Source: Mycolicibacterium chitae
GTDB lineage: Bacteria > Actinomycetota > Actinomycetes > Mycobacteriales > Mycobacteriaceae
Assembly: GCF_900637205.1 (NCBI RefSeq)
Contig: NZ_LR134355.1
Span: 4,154,001-4,218,000, forward strand
Length of the DNA: 64,000 nucleotides
Reading direction: 5' to 3'
The notes under the pieces are model-generated. The model did no database searches. It was not told where the DNA came from and was given only the letters and a program-made list of their open reading frames with translations. Shown piece after piece: positions 8,246-16,576 of the stretch. Positions within the stretch are counted from its first letter, which is position 1, and every line of letters starts with the position of its first letter. Both the position numbers and the translations under genes were made by a program.

Positions 8246-8932
8246 TTAGGGCTTGGTGGCCGCGTGCAGGGCCACGATCCCCGCACTGAGGTTGCGCCAG
8301 CGCACCGACGACCACCCCGCCGTGGCGATGCGGCGCGCCAACTCCGCCTGATCGGGCCAGGCACGGATCGACTCCGCCAGGTACTCATAGGATTCCGGGT
8401 CGCTGGACACCGCGCGGGCCATCGCCGGCAGCGCCCGCATCAGGTACTCCTTGTACACCGTCGAGAACACCGGCACCGTCGGCGTCGAGAACTCGCACAC
8501 CACCAGCCGGCCGCCGGGCCGCGTCACCCGGGCCATCTCGCGCAGCCCCTCGACATGGTCGACTACGTTGCGTAGCCCGAAGCTGATGGTCACCGCGTCG
8601 AACGACTCGTCGTCGAACGGCAGCTTGGTCGCGTCGCCGGCGACCTTGGGCACGGTGCGCTGCGCGCCGGCCTTGAGCATGCCCACCGAGAAGTCGCATG
8701 CCACACACCACGCGCCGGACTTCGCCAGTTCGACCGTCGAGACCGCGGTCCCGGCGGCCAGGTCCAGCACCCGGTCCCCCGGCCCGATCTCCAGCGCCGC
8801 GCGGGTGGCCCGGCGCCAGAACCGGTCCTGGCCCAGTGACAGCACCGTGTTGGTCAGGTCGTAACGACGGGCGACGGCGTCGAACATCGACGCCACCTCA
8901 CGGGGATCCTTGTCCAGCGTCGCGCGGCTCAC
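8246..8932 (-). CDS. menG: Demethylmenaquinone methyltransferase
   Basis: The GTG at 8932 gives 228 residues, the usual length. The fold is a class I SAM-dependent methyltransferase: SMFDAVARRYDLTN at the N-terminus, the SAM motif VLDLAAGTA, DFSVGML, and the UbiE/MenG signature FGLRNVVDH. It performs the last step of menaquinone synthesis, C-methylation of demethylmenaquinone. The open frame continues far upstream of the GTG, but that part is antisense to the neighbouring SDR. The gene is divergent from the SDR (70-nt gap) and convergent with MpaB 2. Corresponds to Rv0558. Confidence 0.95.
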   Translation of the reverse strand: MSRATLDKDPREVASMFDAVARRYDLTNTVLSLGQDRFWRRATRAALEIGPGDRVLDLAAGTAVSTVELAKSGAWCVACDFSVGMLKAGAQRTVPKVAGDATKLPFDDESFDAVTISFGLRNVVDHVEGLREMARVTRPGGRLVVCEFSTPTVPVFSTVYKEYLMRALPAMARAVSSDPESYEYLAESIRAWPDQAELARRIATAGWSSVRWRNLSAGIVALHAATKP

Positions 8933-9001
8933 CGCACCGACGCTACCTGTGAACTTGCCCGAATCGGGAATCAACCACCGGCTGGGTCGTTGGATTGGCT
9001 C

Positions 9002-9826
9002 ATGACTGAAAAAGTGTGGTTCATCACCGGCACCTCCCGCGGCTTCGGCCGGCACTGGGCCATCGCGGCCCTCGAGCGGGGCGATAAGGTCGCCGCCACG
9101 GCGCGCGACACCGACACCCTGGACGACCTGGTCGAACGGTTCGGCGACGCCGTGCTGCCCCTCGCGCTGGACGTCACCGATCGGGCCGCCGACTTCGCCG
9201 CGGTGCAGACCGCACACGATCACTTCGGCCGCCTGGACGTCGTCGTCAACAACGCCGGGTACGGCCAGTTCGGGTTCGTCGAGGAACTGTCGGAGGCCGA
9301 GGCCCGCGACCAGATCGAAACCAACGTATTCGGCGCGCTGTGGATCACCCAGGCCGCGCTGCCGTTCCTGCGCGCCCAGCGCAGCGGCCACATCATCCAG
9401 GTGTCCTCGATCGGCGGGATCACCGCGTTCCAGAACGTCGGGATCTATCACGCCTCCAAGTGGGCGCTGGAGGGTTTCTCGCAGTCGCTGGCCCAGGAGG
9501 TGGCGTCCTTCGGCATCCACGTCACGTTGGTCGAGCCGGGCGGCTTCGCCACGGACTGGGCCGGTTCGTCGGCCAGGCGCGCGACCCCGTTGCCCGACTA
9601 CGCCGAGGCGCACGCCGAGGCCGACCGGATCCGGGCCCAGCGGGTGGCCCGTCCCGGCGATCCGGCCGCCTCCAGCCGGGCGATCCTGCAGATTGTCGAC
9701 GCGCCGGAGCCGCCGCTGCGGGTGTTCTTCGGCAGCCTGCCCCTCGAGCTGGCCAAGGCCGACTACGCGCAGCGGATCAGCACCTGGGAGGCCTGGCAGC
9801 ACGTCGCGGAGCTGGCCCAGGGCTGA
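9002..9826 (+). CDS. Short-chain dehydrogenase/reductase
   Basis: ATG 9002 is preferred over the in-frame TTG 9 bp or so upstream because MTEKVWFITG is the typical SDR beginning; 274 residues. Classical SDR motifs: FITGTSRGFGRH (NADP-binding), NNAGYG, VSSIGG (catalytic Ser) and YHASK (catalytic Tyr and Lys). Substrate unknown. It sits between menG and mgtA, which are neighbours in M. tuberculosis, so it is an insertion into the conserved order. The 61-bp repeat lies just after its stop. Confidence 0.85.
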   Translation: MTEKVWFITGTSRGFGRHWAIAALERGDKVAATARDTDTLDDLVERFGDAVLPLALDVTDRAADFAAVQTAHDHFGRLDVVVNNAGYGQFGFVEELSEAEARDQIETNVFGALWITQAALPFLRAQRSGHIIQVSSIGGITAFQNVGIYHASKWALEGFSQSLAQEVASFGIHVTLVEPGGFATDWAGSSARRATPLPDYAEAHAEADRIRAQRVARPGDPAASSRAILQIVDAPEPPLRVFFGSLPLELAKADYAQRISTWEAWQHVAELAQG

Positions 9827-9833
9827 CGGGGGC

Positions 9834-9894
9834 GCGAGCGGGCGCAAACCCGGGAATTCACCCGGCGTGTCGCCCGGGGACCCGCACACTCGCG
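9834..9894 (+). repeat. 61-bp palindromic intergenic element, copy 2
   Basis: It begins GCGAGCGGGCGC, has the core GGCGTGTCGCCCGGGGAC and ends GCACACTCGCG. It lies between the convergent SDR and mgtA genes and overlaps the last 12 codons or so of mgtA, including its stop. Confidence 0.85.
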
Positions 9895-11039
9895 TTATTT
9901 GGTTGCATGCGCGTGGGTGGTTGCATGCGCGCGGGATGGGCCACGGCGGCGTAGTGGTCGAGCAGTTCGTCACAGATCACCGGCCAGGTGCGGCCCAGCA
10001 CGCTGCGCCGCGCGGCCACCGCGTACCGCCCGCGCTCGGCGATCAGATGATCGACCGCCGCGTGGAGTTGCTGCTCGAACTCGTCGACGGGCAGCAACAG
10101 GCCGGTCTGCATCGGGGTGACCAGGTCGCGGGGGCCGCCCGCGTCGGGCGCGATGACCGGCAGGCCCGAGGCCATCGCCTCCTGCACGGCCTGGCAGAAC
10201 GTCTCGTGCTCGCCGGGGTGCACGAAGACGTCCATGCTCGCGTACGCCGTCGCCAGTTCGGCCCCGTAGAGCGCGCCGGTGAAAACCGCGGTGGGCAAGG
10301 CGTTCTGGAGCTTGTGCCGGTCGATGCCGTCGCCGACGACCACGACCTGCAGATCGGCGCGGGCCGCCAGGGTCGCCAGCCGCTCGACGTGCTTCTCCGG
10401 CGCCAACCGGCCCACGAAACCGACCACCGGCCGACCGTCCGGTGACCAGCTTCGGCGCAGCGCGTCGCTGCGGGCCGACGGCGCGAACCCGGTGACATCG
10501 ACGCCGCGGGCCCACCGGTGTACCCGCGGAACCCCGTGCTCGACAAGGTTTTCCAGCGCCGAGGTGGACGGGGCCAGGGTGCGGTCGGCCTTGCTGTGCA
10601 GCTGACGCGTCCACGCCCAGGCCGCCCGCGATGCCACCGACAGCCCGTAGCTCTCGGCGAACCCGGCGATGTCGGTCTGGAACACCGCGACCGTCGGCAC
10701 CCCCAGCCGCCGCGCCGCCAGCACCCCGCCCCAGCCGAGCAGCGCCGGCGAGGCCAGGTGCACGACGTCGGGATCGAAGCCACGCAGCACCCCCACCATC
10801 CGCGGCCACGGGATGCCCAGCGGCAGCGAGGTGACCTTCGGGAACATCCGCGAGGGCACTCGGTGCACGCGGATCCCGTCGTGCACGCGGTCGGCCCTGG
10901 GCTGCCGCGGCGGCGTGTCCGGGGCGATCACCAGCGCCTCGTGGCCGTTGCGGCGCAGATGCTCGAGCACCCGAAGCACCGAGTTGGTGACACCGTTGAC
11001 GTTCGGGAGGAAACTTTCTGCGACAATCGCAACGCGCAC
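9858..11039 (-). CDS. mgtA: GDP-mannose-dependent alpha-mannosyltransferase (GT4)
   Basis: The GTG at 11039 begins VRVAIVAESFLPNVNG, the usual N-terminus; 393 residues. It is a GT-B fold: N-terminal acceptor domain, C-terminal donor domain with GFVGRLAPEKHVE, and the retaining GT4 EX7E motif (ETFCQAVQE). In mycobacteria the enzyme next to menG (Rv0557, MgtA/PimB') mannosylates membrane glycolipid precursors of lipomannan type. The C-terminus is odd: after the helical end, an 18-nt tandem duplication (GGTTGCATGCGCG at 9901 and again at 9919) encodes RMQPPTRMQP. The last residues and the stop come from the 61-bp repeat. Confidence 0.88.
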   Translation of the reverse strand: MRVAIVAESFLPNVNGVTNSVLRVLEHLRRNGHEALVIAPDTPPRQPRADRVHDGIRVHRVPSRMFPKVTSLPLGIPWPRMVGVLRGFDPDVVHLASPALLGWGGVLAARRLGVPTVAVFQTDIAGFAESYGLSVASRAAWAWTRQLHSKADRTLAPSTSALENLVEHGVPRVHRWARGVDVTGFAPSARSDALRRSWSPDGRPVVGFVGRLAPEKHVERLATLAARADLQVVVVGDGIDRHKLQNALPTAVFTGALYGAELATAYASMDVFVHPGEHETFCQAVQEAMASGLPVIAPDAGGPRDLVTPMQTGLLLPVDEFEQQLHAAVDHLIAERGRYAVAARRSVLGRTWPVICDELLDHYAAVAHPARMQPPTRMQPNNASVRVPGRHAG

Positions 11040-11138
11040 GACGCCGAGCGTGCCAGGTCCGCGTTGCCGCCGGGTTGCGGGCAGGCAGACGGCAGGCGAA
11101 ACGCGTCGGACGCCTTCTGGGACCGAAAGGGAGACAGC

Positions 11139-11810
11139 ATGCGAGGTTGGCGGGCGGTCCTGGCGGCGGTCACCGCGGCGGTGCTGGTCTCCGGGTGCAC
11201 CGTCGAGGTCGCGGGTACGGCCCGGCCGGACCCGCGCGGACCCGGGGTGGCGCTGACCGCCGACGGCGCCGGGATCCAGGTCGGCTTCCCCGACGCCCCG
11301 GTGCAACTCGAGCTGTTCACCGAACCGCAGTGCCATGCCTGCGCGTACCTGCAGTCCGACTTCGGCGACGAGTTGCGCTCGCATCTGGATTCCGGTCGAC
11401 TGGCCGTCACCTACCGGCCGGTGACCTTCCTGGACGACGCCCTGGGCCTGGACTATTCCGCCACCGTCACCAACGCGTTGTTCACCGCGGTCGACCCGGC
11501 GACCTCGGCCGGCGGCTTCCAGGCGTTCGTGCAGGAACTGTGGGCGCATCAGGACCTGTCCGAGACCGACTTCGGTGATGCCGACTTCGCCGCCATCGCG
11601 GCCTACAGCGGGCTGCTGACCCGGCTGGTCGAGAGCATCGGGCAGGGTGTGACCGTGGTCGACGCCGACGCGGTGTCCGAGGCCAACGCCGAACTGCTGG
11701 AAGAGATCCTGGGGCGGGTCGCCACCCCGGTGGTCTTCGACCTCGACGCCGAGGAGATCCTCGACATCGACGACGTCGACTGGCTCTCGGACCTGATGCG
11801 GGCGGCCTGA
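11139..11810 (+). CDS. Lipoprotein with DsbA/thioredoxin-like CHAC motif
   Basis: ATG 11139, after an AAAGGGA site, gives 223 residues. The lipoprotein signal is hydrophobic residues 4-20 with lipobox LVSGC, followed by the mycobacterial EVAGTA-type linker. The mature part contains LFTEPQCHACAYLQSDF, a CxxC redox pair at the start of a thioredoxin fold, and a later cis-Pro-type VATPVVFD. Predicted role: envelope-attached thiol oxidoreductase of the DsbA/thioredoxin_4 group. It is divergent from mgtA and convergent with the next gene. Confidence 0.8.
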   Translation: MRGWRAVLAAVTAAVLVSGCTVEVAGTARPDPRGPGVALTADGAGIQVGFPDAPVQLELFTEPQCHACAYLQSDFGDELRSHLDSGRLAVTYRPVTFLDDALGLDYSATVTNALFTAVDPATSAGGFQAFVQELWAHQDLSETDFGDADFAAIAAYSGLLTRLVESIGQGVTVVDADAVSEANAELLEEILGRVATPVVFDLDAEEILDIDDVDWLSDLMRAA

Positions 11811-11814
11811 GCGG

Positions 11815-12303
11815 TCAGTTCAGCCGTCGCTCCAGGGCCGCCAACCCGGCCAGCGCGCCGAGCGCGATCAGCCAGCCGACGACGGCAATCGAGCCGGCCG
11901 GGATGATGGCCAGCAGCGCGTTGCGGTCCTGCACGCGCACCAGGTCGGGGTCGGTGGTGTCGTATTCGACGTAAATGCGCATGCCGGTGGCCAATTCGGA
12001 CGGGTACAGCACCCCGAGTTCGGGTCGATACGTCACGCGGTCCGGCGTCACGAACTCGATGGTGGAGCGACGCGGTCCGGCGCTGAGCACCTCGGCCTGG
12101 GCCACCCCCAGGTTCGCCTCGATCTGCCGGTCGTTGCGCCACGCGCCGGCCACCAGCAGCACCGACTGCAGCGTCACCACCAGCACCAGGACCCACACGC
12201 CGGTCTTGGTCCAGCGCAACGCCTTCCGCATCGGCGTGTCGGGGGCCCCGGGCGTCTTGCTCGGCAGGAGTTGGCGCGCAAGGGCTTTGATCTGACGCCT
12301 CAC
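11815..12303 (-). CDS. Conserved membrane protein (Rv0556 type, DUF3592-like)
   Basis: A GTG at 12303 overlapping the menD stop (GTGA) gives 162 residues. It has two transmembrane helices, about residues 35-55 and 130-153, with an extracytoplasmic beta-rich loop between them (VLYPSELATGMRIYVEYDTTD). It lies directly after menD, as Rv0556 does in M. tuberculosis. No enzymatic motif is visible; function unknown. Confidence 0.8.
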   Translation of the reverse strand: MRRQIKALARQLLPSKTPGAPDTPMRKALRWTKTGVWVLVLVVTLQSVLLVAGAWRNDRQIEANLGVAQAEVLSAGPRRSTIEFVTPDRVTYRPELGVLYPSELATGMRIYVEYDTTDPDLVRVQDRNALLAIIPAGSIAVVGWLIALGALAGLAALERRLN

Positions 12304-13958
12304 AGGGCGGCCTTGATCGATGCGTGCAACTTGCGCAGCGACGACCGGTCGGCCTTCACCTCCACGACGCGCATCCCGTCGTGCGGCTCGTCGAGGACGC
12401 CCGTCAACCCGGCGGCCTCGACCTGGCGGTACTCGACGTGATAGGCGCGGCACAACGCGGCGATGTCGACGTCGTGCGGGGTGCCGAAAATCCGCGAGGA
12501 TACATCGGAGAACCGCGGATCGCCCTGCTCGAGCAGCTCGAAGATGCCTCCGCCGTTGTCGTTGGAGACGACGATGGTCAGCCGGCGCGGGGTGGGTTCG
12601 GTGGGTCCGATCAGCAGACCCGAGCTGTCGTGCACGAACGTCAGGTCCCCGATCAGCGCCACCGTGCGTCCGCCGGTGGCGCGCTCGTGGGCCAGCGCGG
12701 CCCCAATGGCCGTGGACACGGTCCCGTCGATGCCGGCGACCCCGCGGTTGGACCGCACCGTCACGGCGCGCGGCGCACCGGTGCCGGCCAGGCCCACCAG
12801 GGCCACATCGCGTACCGGGTTGGAGGCGCCCAGGACCAGCTGATCGCCGTCGCGCAGCGCGTCGGCGACCTCGGCGGCCACGTGCAGGCCAGTGGTCAGC
12901 GGATGCGCCTCGAGTTGGCCGCGCACCGCGTCGACGGCGTGCCCGTTGACCTCCGCGCAGCGGCGCAGCCAGGCCGAGCTCGGCTCGCCGGTGGTGACCG
13001 CCCGCGTGCCGGTGGCCTGCGAGTTGCCCGAGACATCCGGCCAACGCGGCCCGGTGGTGAGCGCGAACACCGGCACCGACGGGTCGGCCAGCAGCGCCGA
13101 GACCGGACGATGCAGCGTCGGCCGGCCCAGCATGATGACCTGCTGTGGCCGCAGCAGCGGCAGCGCCAGCGGGTGCAGCGGGTTGGCGGGCTGCGGCGCG
13201 GTGGGTTCGGCGACGGTGGGCAGGGCGGCCAGGTTCGGCTGCGGCCCGGCGCCGTGGCCCGCGATCACCACGGTGTCCAGGCTCAGGTCGACCTCCAGCG
13301 GCTGATCGAAGCTCACCGGCGGGGTGAGGGTCCACGGCCGGCCGCCGGGGCGCCCGTCGGGCAGGCCCGCGCCGCCGTCGGTCTCATGATCGGGCACCAG
13401 CGGTTCGCGCAGCGGGATGTCGAACTGCACGGGGCCGGCATTGGCACTACGAGATCCCTTGGCCGCCACCAGGACCCGGCAGGTGGCCGAGCGCCACTGC
13501 GCGTTGAGCACATCCATCGGGGAATTGGCCAGCTGATCCGGGGCCAGGCCGAGGCTGATGTTCTCCCGCACCTGGGTGCCGAAGTAGCCGAGCTGCTCCA
13601 TGGTCTGGTTGGCACCGGTGCCCAACAGCTCGTAGGGGCGGTTGGCGCTCAGTACGATCAGCGGCACCCGGGCGTAGTTGGCCTCGACGACGGCCGGCCC
13701 GAGGTTGGCCACCGCGGTGCCGGAGGTCATCGCGACGCAGACCGGGGCCCCGGCGGCCACCGCCAGCCCGATGGCCAGGTAACCGGCGGTGCGCTCGTCG
13801 ATGCGGACGTGCAACCGCAGCCGGCCGGCGCGGTCGGCGGCCTCCAACGCGAACGCCAGCGGCGCGTTGCGGGAGCCGGGGCACAACACCACGTCACGCA
13901 CACCGCCGCGAATCAATTCGTCGACGACGATGCGCGCCTGGGCCGTCGAGGGGTTCAT
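12300..13958 (-). CDS. menD: SEPHCHC synthase
   Basis: ATG 13958 gives 552 residues, as expected. A thiamine-diphosphate enzyme that joins isochorismate with the 2-oxoglutarate-derived succinyl unit in menaquinone synthesis. Seen: N-terminal CPGSRNAPLAFALE and the active-site DERTAGYLAIGLA, with the glutamate that activates thiamine. The C-terminal half has GVAGIDGTVSTAIGAAL and the Mg/ThDP segment GDLTFVHDSSGLL followed by VVSNDNGGGIFE. It overlaps the upstream hydrolase by 4 nt and the downstream membrane gene by 4 nt. Confidence 0.96.
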   Translation of the reverse strand: MNPSTAQARIVVDELIRGGVRDVVLCPGSRNAPLAFALEAADRAGRLRLHVRIDERTAGYLAIGLAVAAGAPVCVAMTSGTAVANLGPAVVEANYARVPLIVLSANRPYELLGTGANQTMEQLGYFGTQVRENISLGLAPDQLANSPMDVLNAQWRSATCRVLVAAKGSRSANAGPVQFDIPLREPLVPDHETDGGAGLPDGRPGGRPWTLTPPVSFDQPLEVDLSLDTVVIAGHGAGPQPNLAALPTVAEPTAPQPANPLHPLALPLLRPQQVIMLGRPTLHRPVSALLADPSVPVFALTTGPRWPDVSGNSQATGTRAVTTGEPSSAWLRRCAEVNGHAVDAVRGQLEAHPLTTGLHVAAEVADALRDGDQLVLGASNPVRDVALVGLAGTGAPRAVTVRSNRGVAGIDGTVSTAIGAALAHERATGGRTVALIGDLTFVHDSSGLLIGPTEPTPRRLTIVVSNDNGGGIFELLEQGDPRFSDVSSRIFGTPHDVDIAALCRAYHVEYRQVEAAGLTGVLDEPHDGMRVVEVKADRSSLRKLHASIKAAL

Positions 13959-14743
13959 AGCGAGAGCCGGCCGAAGAACTCCAGGATCGCGGCGTTGACG
14001 ACGTCGGGCCGCTCGATGAAGCCCAGGTGGCCGGTATCCGGAATCTCCTGGTAGCGGCCGTTGGGCAGGGCGTCGGCGACCTCCTTGCCCAGATGCGGCG
14101 GCAGCAGCACGTCGTCGGCGAAGCCGAGCACCAACACCTCGGTGGCGATGGACCGGTACACCGAGAGCCGGTTGGCGGCCGGGTTGATCTCGAGCTGACA
14201 GCGCATCCCGGGGGTCGGCTTGCTGGGCCACATGGTGAACATCTGGATCCAGTCGTCGGCCATCCGGTCGTCGTTGAGCGTCTTCGGCGAGAAGTTCTCC
14301 AGCATGCGGACTTTGGCGTCGTACTCCGGCGGCAGCTGCACACCGGCATCCATCATCAGCCGCTCGGCGCCGTTGAAGAACTCCCGGGTCCGGTCGTGGC
14401 GGCCGCGGGTGGCCATCAGCACCGCCTGGCTGACCAGCTCGGGCCGGGCCAGCATGAGCTCCTGGGCGAGGAAGGACCCCATCGACACCCCGACGATGCG
14501 CACCGGGCCGCCCACGAGCTCGTCGATGAGCGCCGCGGTGTCGGCCACCATGGTCTCGGTGGTGAACCCGCTGGCGTTCTCGGTGGCGCCGATGCCGCGG
14601 TTGTCGAACGTGATGCAGCGGAAACCGGCCCTGGTGAACGCCGGTACCTGGTGCAGATGCCAGGTGCGTCCGGCGCCGCCACGCCCGGCGATGAACAGCA
14701 CCGGGTCGCCGGTGCCTCGGTCGTCATAGGCCAGATTGGTCAC
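13955..14743 (-). CDS. Alpha/beta hydrolase (bpoC/MenH-like)
   Basis: 262 residues from ATG 14743. Alpha/beta-hydrolase features: oxyanion-region GRGGAGRTW, FDNRGIGATE, nucleophile elbow GVSMGS (Ser87), acid in LGFADDVLLP and His in DTGHLGF. It sits where Rv0554 (bpoC) stands, overlapping menD by 4 nt. A SHCHC-synthase (MenH) role is possible by context but is not shown by the sequence; older names call this group non-heme peroxidases. Confidence 0.85.
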   Translation of the reverse strand: MTNLAYDDRGTGDPVLFIAGRGGAGRTWHLHQVPAFTRAGFRCITFDNRGIGATENASGFTTETMVADTAALIDELVGGPVRIVGVSMGSFLAQELMLARPELVSQAVLMATRGRHDRTREFFNGAERLMMDAGVQLPPEYDAKVRMLENFSPKTLNDDRMADDWIQMFTMWPSKPTPGMRCQLEINPAANRLSVYRSIATEVLVLGFADDVLLPPHLGKEVADALPNGRYQEIPDTGHLGFIERPDVVNAAILEFFGRLSL

Positions 14744-14767
14744 CCGGCCACGTTAGCCGAGCCGGGC

Positions 14768-14810
14768 TTCGGCGTGATCTCACACGTCCACCGTGGGAGA
14801 TCACGCCGAA
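14768..14810. repeat. Hairpin element B, copy 1
   Basis: Two 19-bp arms (TTCGGCGTGATCTCACACG at 14768-14786 and its near-complement at 14792-14810, one mismatch) with a 5-nt loop. A related element lies at 26968-27016. Its right arm overlaps the last codons and stop of the downstream DJ-1/PfpI gene. Confidence 0.8.
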
Positions 14811-15550
14811 ATCGCTCGGCTGCGGCGGCGGCTGCTGCGACGACGCGCGCGGGCGGTCGCGATGGCCCGGTCCCAGGCCAGCAGCGCGCCGGCCCTCAGC
14901 AGCGGCGGCGTGACCAGGTCCTTACCCAGCAGCGCGGCGGCGCTGGCCTTGGTGGCCGCGGTGGCCTTGTCGACGTGCCCGGAGTCGAACGGTGGCTGCG
15001 GGTCGTATTCGATGCCCAGCTGCACGGCCTTGGCCTTGGCCTCCCCGGCCAGCTGACCGGCCAGCCACAGGCCCAGGTCGATGCCGGCCGAGACGCCGGC
15101 GGCGGTGACGGTGTCCCCCTCGTGGACGATCCGCTGGTCGCCGACCGGGGTGACGCCGAACATCTTCAGCGCGGCCAGCGACGACCAGTGCGAGGTGGCA
15201 CGCTTGCCGTCGAGCAGCCCGGCGGCGGCCAGCACCACCGATCCCGAGCACACCGATGTCGTCCAAGTCGCGCCCTCGTGCACCCGGCGCAGCCAGGCCA
15301 GCACCGCCTCGTCACGGGCCACCTCCACGCAGCCGGGCCCGCCCGGCACCAGCACGACGTCGGGCGCCGGGGTTTCGGCGAAGGTGTGGGTGGCGCCGAT
15401 CATCAGCACGCCGGAGTCGGCGGTCAGCGGGCCGGTCTCGTGCCACAGGAAGCGCACCTCGGTGTCGGGCAGCCGGTGCAGCACCTCGTAGGGACCGATG
15501 AGATCCAGCGCGGTGAAGTTGGGGTAGACGACGATGGCGATCTGGGTCAT
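14801..15550 (-). CDS. DJ-1/PfpI family protein (isonitrile-hydratase-like)
   Basis: ATG 15550, with an AGGAG site about 7 nt upstream, gives 249 residues. The class I glutamine-amidotransferase-like fold shows LDLIGPYEVL (with the conserved Glu) and the nucleophile elbow TSVCSGS (Cys101). This resembles isonitrile hydratases and other DJ-1/PfpI enzymes; the substrate is unknown. The C-terminus is Arg/Ser-rich and its last residues AISA plus the stop are encoded by a hairpin repeat. It follows a GlxA-type regulator by 18 nt, a common pairing. Confidence 0.82.
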   Translation of the reverse strand: MTQIAIVVYPNFTALDLIGPYEVLHRLPDTEVRFLWHETGPLTADSGVLMIGATHTFAETPAPDVVLVPGGPGCVEVARDEAVLAWLRRVHEGATWTTSVCSGSVVLAAAGLLDGKRATSHWSSLAALKMFGVTPVGDQRIVHEGDTVTAAGVSAGIDLGLWLAGQLAGEAKAKAVQLGIEYDPQPPFDSGHVDKATAATKASAAALLGKDLVTPPLLRAGALLAWDRAIATARARRRSSRRRSRAISA

Positions 15551-15568
15551 GGCGTGCTCCTTGGGGAT

Positions 15569-16531
15569 CTAGGCGAAACTCTTGCGGTACTGGTCCGGGG
15601 ATATCCCGATGCGGCGAACGAAGTTGCGGCGCATGGTTTCTGCGGTGCCGAAGCCACATCGGGCGGCGATCGCGACAACGGTGTCGTCGGTCTCCTCGAG
15701 TTGACGACGGGCCGCCTCGGTGCGGATCCGTTCGACGTAGGCGCCCGGCGATTCACCGACCTCGGCGGTGAACACCCGGATGAAGTGCCGGGGGCTCATC
15801 GCCGCGCGGTCGGCCAGATCCGGGATGCGGTGCCGGGCACCGGGTTCAGCCTCGACGAGTTCCTGCACCGCGCGGATGGGGGCGCGCTTGGCCCGCGGCA
15901 TCCAGACCGGCGCGGCGAACTGGGTCTGCCCGCCGGGGCGGCGCAGGTAGAGCACGAGGTAGCGGGCCACGGTCTGCGCGACGTCAGTGCCGTGGTCGTC
16001 CTCGACCAGCGCCAACGCCAGGTCGATGCCCGCCGTCACCCCGGCCGCCGTCCACACCCGCGACGAACTGCGCACGAAGATCGGTTCGGGATCGACGTCG
16101 ATGGCCGGGAACTCGTCGGCCAGGGCCTGCGCGAAGGCCCAGTGGGTGGTGGCCCGGCAGCCGTCGAGCAGGCCGGCCTCCGCGGCCAGCGTGGCGCCGG
16201 TGCAGACGCTGACGACGCGCCGCGCGGTGCCCGACACCCGTCGTATCCAGTCGATGACCTGCGGGTCGCGCCGCGCGTCGGCCACCCCGGCGCCGCCGGG
16301 CAGCACCACGGTGTCGGCGGTGTCGTGGCGCGGCAGCGGGGCCGCGGCCAGTTCCAGGCCGCTGTCGGAGCGGACCGGGCGCCCCCCGGCGGACACCAGC
16401 GTGACGTCGTAGCCGGCCGTCCCGCCGAGGACCAGGGTGGCCGTCGCGAACACCTCGAACGGGCCGACCACGTCCAGGGACTGCACGCCCGGATAGCCGA
16501 GCAGCATCACCGATCGCCGCATGGCTCTCAT
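15569..16531 (-). CDS. GlxA-type AraC family regulator with DJ-1 domain
   Basis: 320 residues from ATG 16531; an ATG three codons in is equally possible. N-terminal DJ-1/PfpI-like domain (residues 7-195) with SVCTGAT around Cys110. C-terminal AraC HTH (about 220-318) with MSPRHFIRVF and the second helix pair ending GISPDQYRKSF. Such proteins activate neighbouring genes in response to amines or other small metabolites. With the DJ-1 gene it forms a two-gene unit inserted between menC and the bpoC-like gene. Confidence 0.87.
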   Translation of the reverse strand: MRAMRRSVMLLGYPGVQSLDVVGPFEVFATATLVLGGTAGYDVTLVSAGGRPVRSDSGLELAAAPLPRHDTADTVVLPGGAGVADARRDPQVIDWIRRVSGTARRVVSVCTGATLAAEAGLLDGCRATTHWAFAQALADEFPAIDVDPEPIFVRSSSRVWTAAGVTAGIDLALALVEDDHGTDVAQTVARYLVLYLRRPGGQTQFAAPVWMPRAKRAPIRAVQELVEAEPGARHRIPDLADRAAMSPRHFIRVFTAEVGESPGAYVERIRTEAARRQLEETDDTVVAIAARCGFGTAETMRRNFVRRIGISPDQYRKSFA

Positions 16532-16576
16532 CGTGGCGCGTCCCGCCGATGGCGTCTATGCCATACACCCCACAAA

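Noticed and set aside
12201..12262. Possible fifth copy of the 61-bp element (CGGCGTGTCGGGGGCCCCGG)
   Set aside because: Only a short core match; the ends and flanks do not align.
12324..14054. Plus-strand open frame of 576 codons opposite menD
   Set aside because: Antisense shadow of menD with low-complexity translation and no ribosome site.
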